Assembly: GCA_030609055.1 (NCBI GenBank)
Contig: JAUWCZ010000012.1
Coordinates: forward strand, 1-35,324
Reading direction: 5' to 3'
Length of the DNA stretch: 35,324 nucleotides
Source of the DNA: Chloroflexota bacterium
Lineage (GTDB): Bacteria; Chloroflexota; Anaerolineae; Anaerolineales; UBA11858
Shown: one piece after another, positions 29,508 to 35,324 of the stretch
Numbering within the stretch: the first letter of the stretch is position 1
Layout: the number at the start of each line of letters is the position of its first letter
The notes under the pieces: model-generated
The model's input: only the letters and a program-made list of their open reading frames with translations
Told to the model about the DNA's origin: nothing
Database searches by the model: none
Program-made: the position numbers and the translations under genes

Positions 29508-30737
29508 TTATACGATCCTGATAAACTGCCTTCTGCCAACCTGTAAAACCCCCTTTCCAGGAAATTCTGTATGGGGATCACTCAGTTTTTCATCATCCAG
29601 ACGTACAGCGTTTTGCTGAATCATCCGCCTGGCTTGACTTCGGCTTCCAGTAAGTCCAGTGGCTTCTAGAACATCTAGGACGGTTTGCCCGGATATCAGT
29701 TTATACTCCGCTATTTCTTCTGGCAGTCCCTGCTGTTGAAATACACGGACAAATTCAGCTTCCGCGTCCTTTGCGGCAGATTTACCGTGGTAAATGGATA
29801 CAATTTCCCGGGCAAGTTTCATCTTTGCTTCTTTAGGATGTATGTCCCCCTTGGATAAAGAGGATTCCATTTGGCTAATTTCATCCGGTGTCCATCTGGT
29901 CACCAGACGCGAGTAAATGCCCATTGCTTTGTCTGGGATGCTCATAATTTTCCCGTACATGTCTTTCGGATCACCGGCGATCGGGATATGGTTACCAAGC
30001 GATTTACTCATTCGGATTTCGCCATCAGTGCCAGGGAGAATGGACATGGTGATACCAATGTTGGGCTTTTTCCCCAGGGCAGTCATTAACTTACGAGCAG
30101 CGGTGACAATATTAAAGAGCTGCTCGGTACCTCCCACCTGCACATCTGCATCCAACATATAGGCGTCATATCCCTGCATCAAGGCATAGAAAAATTCATG
30201 CAGATAAATGGCATCGTTGTTGTTAAACCGATTGGCAAAGTTATCCCGGCTGAGGAATTGCTGAACAGTGAAATTTGCACTTAACCTGATCAGATCTTCA
30301 AAACTCAATTTCGAGAGCCATTCAGCGTTGTGGCGAATAGTAGTTTTTTCAGGGTCCAACACCTTATAGGATTGTTCCGCATAGGTGTTGGCATTCTGGG
30401 CAATTTCCTCAGGGGTTAACCGGGGTCGCAATTTATCCTTATCGGAGGGATCTCCAACCAGGGATGTAAAATCGCCGATCAAGAAAGTTACTTCATGACC
30501 AAGTTCCTGAAATTGACTGAGTTTCCGCATAGTAACTGTGTGACCGAGATGCAGATCAGGAGCTGTTGGATCGTAACCGCAATAAATGCGCAGAGGACGG
30601 CTCTCTTTTTGTGCTTCTAGTAGACGGTCCTTTAATTCCCCTGCCATAGCTTTTTTCACCTGCTCATCGCCGTAATCGGCACCCTGCATTAAGTAGGTTA
30701 CTTGTTCATCTATGGTCATCTTTCTCTTGGTTGCCAT
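29508..30737 (-). CDS. tyrS: Tyrosyl-tRNA synthetase
   Basis: The 409-residue class Ic synthetase charges tRNA-Tyr. It shows YCGYDPTAPDLHLGHTVTM (HIGH equivalent HLGH at 63-66), the Tyr-binding region LMQGYDAYMLDADVQVGGTEQ, the KMSKS loop as RMSKSLGN (about 237-244), and a C-terminal S4 RNA-binding domain (about 345-409, VLDVLEATGLTGSRSQARRM). The sequence is of the TyrZ-like subgroup, with the PTAPDLHLGH form rather than PTADSLHIGH. The ATG at 30737 follows a weak GGGAGAAC site. A leader of about 170 nt with two hairpins precedes it, but no T-box motif is present, unlike ileS upstream. Confidence 0.95.
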   Translation of the reverse strand: MATKRKMTIDEQVTYLMQGADYGDEQVKKAMAGELKDRLLEAQKESRPLRIYCGYDPTAPDLHLGHTVTMRKLSQFQELGHEVTFLIGDFTSLVGDPSDKDKLRPRLTPEEIAQNANTYAEQSYKVLDPEKTTIRHNAEWLSKLSFEDLIRLSANFTVQQFLSRDNFANRFNNNDAIYLHEFFYALMQGYDAYMLDADVQVGGTEQLFNIVTAARKLMTALGKKPNIGITMSILPGTDGEIRMSKSLGNHIPIAGDPKDMYGKIMSIPDKAMGIYSRLVTRWTPDEISQMESSLSKGDIHPKEAKMKLAREIVSIYHGKSAAKDAEAEFVRVFQQQGLPEEIAEYKLISGQTVLDVLEATGLTGSRSQARRMIQQNAVRLDDEKLSDPHTEFPGKGVLQVGRRQFIRIV

Positions 30738-30772
30738 GAGGTTCTCCCAACTAATCTTGGTATCTACATAAT

Positions 30773-30800
30773 AACACGCCCCCGGGTGGGAGGGCGTGTT
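30773..30800 (-). promoter_or_regulatory. GC-rich hairpin in the tyrS leader
   Basis: A 9-bp perfect stem (30773-30781 with 30792-30800) with a C/G-rich loop lies about 35 nt before the tyrS ATG. On the minus strand it is followed by ATTATG rather than a T run, so it is not a standard terminator. A second stem (AGAAGC with GCTTCT, roughly 30802-30832) lies just upstream of it. Confidence 0.5.
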
Positions 30801-30914
30801 GAGAAGCTCTGTCTAATAAATCCAGCGCTTCTATAAATCAGAATAATAAGTAAATAGTGTTGGTGTAATTCTTTTTATCATTTCCGTGTGTAATGTTTGA
30901 CCATGATTATCTCG

Positions 30915-30920
30915 ATTATA
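30915..30920 (-). promoter_or_regulatory. Extended -10 promoter candidate for tyrS
   Basis: Minus-strand TGATATAAT is an extended -10 with a perfect TATAAT, about 175 bp before tyrS and downstream of the ileS stop. The -35 region is poor. The hairpin at 30942-30968 (5-nt loop, one mismatch), just upstream, may end the ileS transcript although its T tract is weak. Confidence 0.45.
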
Positions 30921-30977
30921 TCAAAGAAGATGTAATGAAGAATACGGTTTCCTCGATGGAAACTGTATCCAACGAAA

Positions 30978-33900
30978 TTAATCTCTGCTTACTACTTTCA
31001 GCCCCAGCGTGGCTTCTTCTCCTTCAAAGCTGGAGGTACCGGTGAACATACCTTTTTCCGGATCAGCCTCACGCATTTCCAGGGCGAGGATCTCTTCCAT
31101 TATGTAGTCGCGGTGGGTCTCGATGGCTTCTTTTAACAATGGTGTTGCCTTGTATATCAGGGCAATCCGGTCAGAAATCTCAAAATCCGCTTGTTTGCGG
31201 AAGTCCTGGACGCGACGGATGAGTTCCCGGGCAAGACCTTCAGCCCGCAGCTCTGATGTGATTTCGGTATCTATGGCGACAGTTAACAACTTGCTGTCCA
31301 CTGTAGATAATCCTTCTGCGCCTTCGGAGCGGACCAGCACTTCTTCCGGGAAAAGCAAAATTTCCTTACCATCAAGGTCAAGTGGAATTGTTTTACCCTC
31401 ATTAACCATTGCGGCAACCTGATCTGGATCCATTTTCTCTAATGCAGATTGGACCTTTGGGAAATCCGCCCCGTACTTGGGTCCCAATGCCCGGTTGTCC
31501 GGAAGCACCTTATAAGCCAGGAGTGACTTAGGATCCTGGACAAAGACTAGATCCTTGATATTCAATTCATCACGGACGATTTCAATCAGCTCTTCATCCA
31601 GTTCTGCTTGACCTTCTTTCACATATACCAGCACCTGAGATAGCGGCTGCCGAACTTTGATACCCACATTGCTCCGGGCGCTTAAACCTTGACTGGCTGC
31701 TTCCCGGGACAATTTCATCTGGTCAATTAATCGTTGATCGATGGCTTTTGGATCGGCTTCCGGCCAGAGTGTATGATGGATGCTCTCGTAGGCATCTGAG
31801 AATACCGACCGGACCAGGTTCTGGTAGATCTGCTCGGTTAAGAAAGGAATTACTGGTGCCAGCCCACGGCTCATCTTTACCAGGACATGCCAGAGAGTTT
31901 CGTAGGCCGTGTTTTTATCTTTATCAGTTTCAGTCTTCCAATACCGTCTCCTGGACCGACGGACATACCAGTTGCTGAGATCATCTAGGAGGGTCTCAAA
32001 ACCCTGGGTTGCATTAAAAGCGTTTGAGTTATCCAAATCATCTGTGGCCTGATGGATCGTTTGGTTCAATCGACCCAGGATCCAGCGGTCGAGTGGGTTT
32101 TGACTCTCCGGTGTTTTTCCTTCAGGATAATCAGGGTTAAATCCTTTTAATTCGGGTGACCAGCCGTCGATTTCGGCGTAGGTAGTAAAGAATGAGTAGA
32201 CATTCCAGAACGGGATAATGAACCGCCGCCGGGTTTCCTCCGCCCTGTGATATCCAAATAGGAGGTTATTCTCCGGTTTGTGAGCACAGTACAGCCAGCG
32301 CATAACATCAACACCCATTTTATCTGCTGCTTCGTTGAACTCGATAGAATTTCCCCAGGATTTATGCATCTCCCTGCCATCTTCTGCAAGCAGGCTGGCA
32401 TAGCTGAAGTTTTCCAGGAATGGCGGTGAATTGTCCAGAACTGTCCCCATGGCAAGTAGGCTGTAGAACCAATTCCGGAATTGTCCCGGGAAGGATTCGC
32501 TGATCCAGTGCGCGGGATACCACTTTTCCCAGAATTCAGGATCTGTCCGATAGCTTAATGTGGCGAATGGCACAATGCCCGCATCCAACCAGGGATTGCC
32601 CACGTCGGGAATGCGGGTCATCTTTCCACCACATTTGTCACATCCGAGGATCACCTTATCAATATAAGGACGGTGCGGAGTATGACCCTCAAGGGCTTCC
32701 AATCCCTCCACGGCTCGTTCTGCCAGTTCTTTTTCATCTCCTATTACGTGGTAATGATCACAGTCCTCACAGACCCAGATCGGCAAGGCTAATCCCCAAT
32801 AGCGTTTTTTAGAAATCATCCAGTCATGCATGTTGTGCAGCCAATCCAGTTCCCGGGCGTGACCAAATTCTGGGATCCAGCGGATTTGATCCACTACATC
32901 CATTATCTGATAACGCAGGCTGGCTTCTTTTTCCTTTTTGGTAAGCTCTGTCCTGGATTTTTGGAAATTTTCACCCATGTTGATAAACCACTCATCCACC
33001 AACCGGAAGACAAGTTCAGTTTTACAGCGCCAACAAGTAGGGTAGCGGTGGGTATATGGTACAACTTGGTAGAGGATTCCTTTTTCATCCAGATTCTCAA
33101 ATATCTCATCTGTTACTTCTGAAACATGTCTCCCAGTGAGCCATTTAAACCCATCTAAAAAGTAGCCTTCTTCGCTCAGGGGAGCAATCCGCGGGAGATT
33201 ATATTCAAATGAAAGTTGGAAGTCCTCCGCACCACAGCCTGGCGCGATGTGTACAATACCGGTTCCTTCTTCTTCTCCTACTTCTTCCCACAAGATAACC
33301 TGATGAACCTTTTCAGCACTGTCAGAGATACCTTCTTGCAGTTCACTAAGTTCTGTTAATCCACCGGCGGACTGCGCTGCTGGAAGATCGTCAAAGGGAC
33401 CATCATAGGTCCAACCTTTCATATCGGATCCTTTAATCTCTTCCAAAATTTCATAATCTCCCTGCAGCATGCCAACTGTTCCTTTGGAAAGATAAACAAC
33501 ATGCTCCTCCTCTCCAGGGGAGCCTGGTAGTTTCAGGCGGACTTTGAGGTAAGTAAGCTCAGGACCGACTGCCGCAGCCACATTGGATGTTAATGTCCAT
33601 GGGGTTGTTGTCCAGATCAGCAAGGATTCGTTTTTCCGACCACGAAGAGGAAACCTTAAGGTCACTGAGCGATGGGTGAGCTCCGCATACCCATCGGTGA
33701 TAATTTCGTGTTGACTGATAGCGGTCGCGCACCTTGGACACCACGGCATCACATCAGCTCCGCGGTACAACCAGCCTTTTTCCCAGGTTTTCTTAAGGAA
33801 TGTCCAAATCATGTAATTGTTTTCATTAGAGAAGGTGAAGTAGCTTCCCCCGAGCTCTGGGAGACCTAAGCGTCCCACGATTTGCTCCACAGTGTCGGTG

Positions 33901-34424
33901 ATCGGTCCCTGTGGTCCTGTAGTTGTTAATTCCTGCAAGGGATCTTCAAGTAATTTCTCAGCCAATTGGCGTAAAAATTCTGGCTGGTTCCAATCCATCC
34001 AATAACCTAAGCGAAGTGATTGTTCCGTTTGTACGGCGGCATATTCTAGGACCCGGGCTTTACACTCCCGAACAAATTTTCCCAGGCCGTACTGCTCGAT
34101 ATCCTTTTTAGATTTGAATCCTTTTTCCTTTTCTACTTCCACTTCCACCCATAATCCCTGGCAGTCAAATCCATTTTGATATCGAAGCTCTCGCCCTTTC
34201 ATGGTCCAATATCTGTTAAACAGGTCCTTGTATGTCCTTCCCCAGCCGTGATGGACTCCCATTGGGTTGTTGGCTGTAATTGGTCCGTCAATAAACGACC
34301 AGTTTGGTTTGCCCCTGTGGAGGGATCTCATGGTATTAAAGGCATCAATATCATCCCAAAACTTTAAGGTTTGATGCTCCAGTTTAATGAAGTCGACCTC
34401 ATTAGGTGCTTTTTTAATAGCCAT
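30978..34424 (-). CDS. ileS: Isoleucyl-tRNA synthetase, IleRS2-like with GXHH signature
   Basis: The 1148-residue class Ia synthetase has the IleRS editing domain and Zn-binding pairs (WCPRCATAISQHE; YPTCWRCKTEL; CEDC...CDKCGG). DVGNPWLDAG, ESFPGQFRNWFYSLLAMG and a long C-terminal RNA-binding region are also present. The HIGH motif reads NNPMGVHHGWG: G56-V-H-H59 instead of HxGH. The KMSKS loop reads REMHKSWGNS. The GXHH swap has been reported in a subset of IleRS2 enzymes that are hyper-resistant to mupirocin. The ATG at 34424 is chosen because it follows AGGAGGCGG directly after the T-box terminator. An upstream in-frame ATG at 34451 lies inside the terminator hairpin and is rejected. A T-box controls the gene. 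Confidence 0.95.
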   Translation of the reverse strand: MAIKKAPNEVDFIKLEHQTLKFWDDIDAFNTMRSLHRGKPNWSFIDGPITANNPMGVHHGWGRTYKDLFNRYWTMKGRELRYQNGFDCQGLWVEVEVEKEKGFKSKKDIEQYGLGKFVRECKARVLEYAAVQTEQSLRLGYWMDWNQPEFLRQLAEKLLEDPLQELTTTGPQGPITDTVEQIVGRLGLPELGGSYFTFSNENNYMIWTFLKKTWEKGWLYRGADVMPWCPRCATAISQHEIITDGYAELTHRSVTLRFPLRGRKNESLLIWTTTPWTLTSNVAAAVGPELTYLKVRLKLPGSPGEEEHVVYLSKGTVGMLQGDYEILEEIKGSDMKGWTYDGPFDDLPAAQSAGGLTELSELQEGISDSAEKVHQVILWEEVGEEEGTGIVHIAPGCGAEDFQLSFEYNLPRIAPLSEEGYFLDGFKWLTGRHVSEVTDEIFENLDEKGILYQVVPYTHRYPTCWRCKTELVFRLVDEWFINMGENFQKSRTELTKKEKEASLRYQIMDVVDQIRWIPEFGHARELDWLHNMHDWMISKKRYWGLALPIWVCEDCDHYHVIGDEKELAERAVEGLEALEGHTPHRPYIDKVILGCDKCGGKMTRIPDVGNPWLDAGIVPFATLSYRTDPEFWEKWYPAHWISESFPGQFRNWFYSLLAMGTVLDNSPPFLENFSYASLLAEDGREMHKSWGNSIEFNEAADKMGVDVMRWLYCAHKPENNLLFGYHRAEETRRRFIIPFWNVYSFFTTYAEIDGWSPELKGFNPDYPEGKTPESQNPLDRWILGRLNQTIHQATDDLDNSNAFNATQGFETLLDDLSNWYVRRSRRRYWKTETDKDKNTAYETLWHVLVKMSRGLAPVIPFLTEQIYQNLVRSVFSDAYESIHHTLWPEADPKAIDQRLIDQMKLSREAASQGLSARSNVGIKVRQPLSQVLVYVKEGQAELDEELIEIVRDELNIKDLVFVQDPKSLLAYKVLPDNRALGPKYGADFPKVQSALEKMDPDQVAAMVNEGKTIPLDLDGKEILLFPEEVLVRSEGAEGLSTVDSKLLTVAIDTEITSELRAEGLARELIRRVQDFRKQADFEISDRIALIYKATPLLKEAIETHRDYIMEEILALEMREADPEKGMFTGTSSFEGEEATLGLKVVSRD

Positions 34425-34437
34425 TCCGCCTCCTGAT

Positions 34438-34468
34438 AAAAAAACTCTCATCCCTGTCGGGACGAGAG
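34438..34468 (-). terminator. Regulated terminator of the ileS T-box
   Basis: On the minus strand CTCTCGTCCC (34468-34459) pairs with GGGATGAGAG (34454-34445) around a GACA loop, with one G-U pair, and seven T follow (34444-34438). It lies 14 nt before the ileS start codon. Confidence 0.93.
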
Positions 34469-34745
34469 GATAAACTCACGCGGTACCACCCGAATTCCCG
34501 CCGGTTAGCGGGCTCTCAGCGAGGACTCTCTGCATTCAGTATTTCATTCACCCCATTTGTGATTCAGCCTCGCACCCTGGTAACGGGGGTGAACCCGGAT
34601 TCCTTAATAACCTAATGGCGTTCAGTTCACAGCTCCGAAAGGATTTTCAGACTGCCGTTTCTGACCCGACTTCCACCACCTCCGGGCTCGCTGGCAGATC
34701 CTGACAGTCTTACTCGTTTTCATCTCTGCCTTTTTGGATATGTTG
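34438..34745 (-). promoter_or_regulatory. Isoleucine T-box riboswitch, ileS leader
   Basis: The minus-strand leader carries the conserved T-box TGGTACCGCG (34488-34479), whose bulge TGGT pairs with an ACCA tRNA end. Stem I shows GAGTA (34715-34711), a stem AGACTG/CAGTCT, and on its 3' side GAAAATCC. That places the specifier codon ATC (34644-34642, Ile) opposite the AGTA strand. Next come stem III-like pairings and a terminator hairpin. Uncharged tRNA-Ile should stabilise the antiterminator and switch on ileS. Confidence 0.93.
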
Positions 34746-34750
34746 GGGTG

Positions 34751-34779
34751 ATTATGCCATAAACCCGTATACCGGTCAA
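34751..34779 (-). promoter_or_regulatory. Sigma70-type promoter of the T-box/ileS unit
   Basis: Minus-strand TTGACC (34779-34774), a 17-nt spacer, and CATAAT (34756-34751) form a near-consensus promoter. The predicted start, near 34744, begins the T-box leader. Confidence 0.85.
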
Positions 34780-34820
34780 CGGTTGATCAAGATCTCCTGA
34801 CAGGCGAATATTCTTTAGTA

Positions 34821-35156
34821 TCAGGGAGCAGCGCCTTTCAGCGCCGGGGATAGTTCCTCTCCATTAATGGCAGCAAACCGCTCCGAGGCTTTCAGTTGCA
34901 GACCGGCAAAGATGCTGGCGGATAAAAGCATACTGATCCCGCAGGTATACCAAACCCAATTGGGGTTGTAATTATCCATGATCAGCCCTGCGGCCAGGGG
35001 ACCAATTGCTGTAGGGATCGACCAGGTGAATCCAAAAACCGCCATATACCTCCCCCGCATATCTTCAGGGGATAGTTTGGCCACAATGGCTTGTCCTGTC
35101 GGTGTAACAAGCATTTCTGCCATGGTGATGATCACCATGGCGACGATAAAGAGCTG
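34821..35156 (-). pseudogene. C-terminal remnant of an MFS transporter (5'-truncated)
   Basis: The frame encodes the last part of a major facilitator superfamily exporter. It begins QLFIVAMVIITMAEMLVTP (a TM10-like helix), then the loop AKLSPEDMRGRYMAVFGFTW, TM11 IPTAIGPLAAGLIMDNY, TM12 VWYTCGISMLLSASIFAGL, and a cytoplasmic tail. A TGA at 35157-35159 stops the frame directly before this block, and the 165 bp beyond encode nothing like the missing nine helices. Internal ATGs could start a 105-residue piece, but that would be only a quarter of a normal transporter of about 400 residues. I therefore call it a decayed gene, with a breakpoint near 35157; an assembly join is the alternative. Confidence 0.75.
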
Positions 35157-35324
35157 TCATTTTTTCGAACATCTTTCTCCTGAATCGGGCTTACTCTGGA
35201 TTGGTTTCATGGGTGGATTGTAGAACTTAAATTAAATAAGTCAATAAAGAAATTAAATATATTTAATAATTAGTTAATAATATTAACAATTCATTCAGGA
35301 TTTATTAGGAAATATGTCTAGGGT
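35157..35324. other. AT-rich sequence beyond the MFS breakpoint
   Basis: From about 35224 to the window end the sequence is strongly AT-rich, with TTAATAATTAGTTAATAATA-type stretches, unlike the rest of the window. No gene, inverted-repeat end or transposase fragment could be recognised. It could be a promoter region of an outside gene or the edge of an inserted element. Confidence 0.4.

Noticed and set aside
34425-34451. Upstream ATG start for ileS at 34451
   Set aside because: It lies within the T-box terminator hairpin, has no Shine-Dalgarno sequence and would encode residues unrelated to the family. The ATG at 34424 follows AGGAGG.

Overview
The window looks like a chromosomal segment of a Chloroflexota bacterium, probably class Anaerolineae. 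This is judged from general gene flavour: lipoproteins with Thr/Pro-rich linkers, a MutL-type ASKHA protein inside a membrane-protein operon, DUF2089/SHOCT-like envelope genes, and a T-box-controlled IleRS with a swapped signature motif. The taxonomic call is inference. Base composition is moderate, genes are densely packed and mostly on the minus strand, and no rRNA, tRNA, CRISPR array, phage or complete insertion sequence was recognised.

Layout. 1-842: the 3' end of a TusE/DsrC-like sulfur-carrier gene and a DsrE2-like gene, closed by a strong terminator. 861-1902: an XRE-cupin regulator divergent from a PspC-domain protein. 1980-4856: a minus-strand operon (small protein, DUF2089 zinc/HTH protein, DUF4097-like beta-repeat protein, two SHOCT-like proteins) with a clear sigma70-type promoter. 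Together with PspC it resembles a cell-envelope-stress module. 5097-9695: three tandem paralogous lipoproteins with LysM and M23 peptidase domains. 9987-12522: plus-strand metallophosphoesterase, DUF4349 lipoprotein and RsmG. 12523-15893: minus-strand cyclic-nucleotide-domain/PH membrane protein, peptide deformylase and RecF. 16078-17538: phosphohexomutase.

17641-26067: a tightly packed eight-gene minus-strand cluster, the least understood part of the window. It encodes a small protein, a DUF6754-like membrane protein, two polytopic membrane proteins, an 837-residue zinc-ribbon protein with six 16-residue acidic repeats, a MutL-like ASKHA protein, a companion protein of unknown fold, and an LPDTG-tailed membrane protein. 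No glutamate mutase subunit is nearby, so the MutL homologue probably serves another membrane-linked function here. This is the best candidate for an undescribed system.

26237-29395: a lone class I fumarase alpha subunit, a possible frameshifted small membrane ORF, kynureninase with palindromes at its 5' side, and an SGNH hydrolase. 29508-34800: tyrS, then ileS with its own promoter and an isoleucine T-box leader (specifier ATC). The IleRS carries GVHH in place of HIGH, the motif swap reported for mupirocin-hyper-resistant IleRS2. 34821-35156: a 5'-truncated MFS transporter remnant, followed by AT-rich sequence to the window edge.
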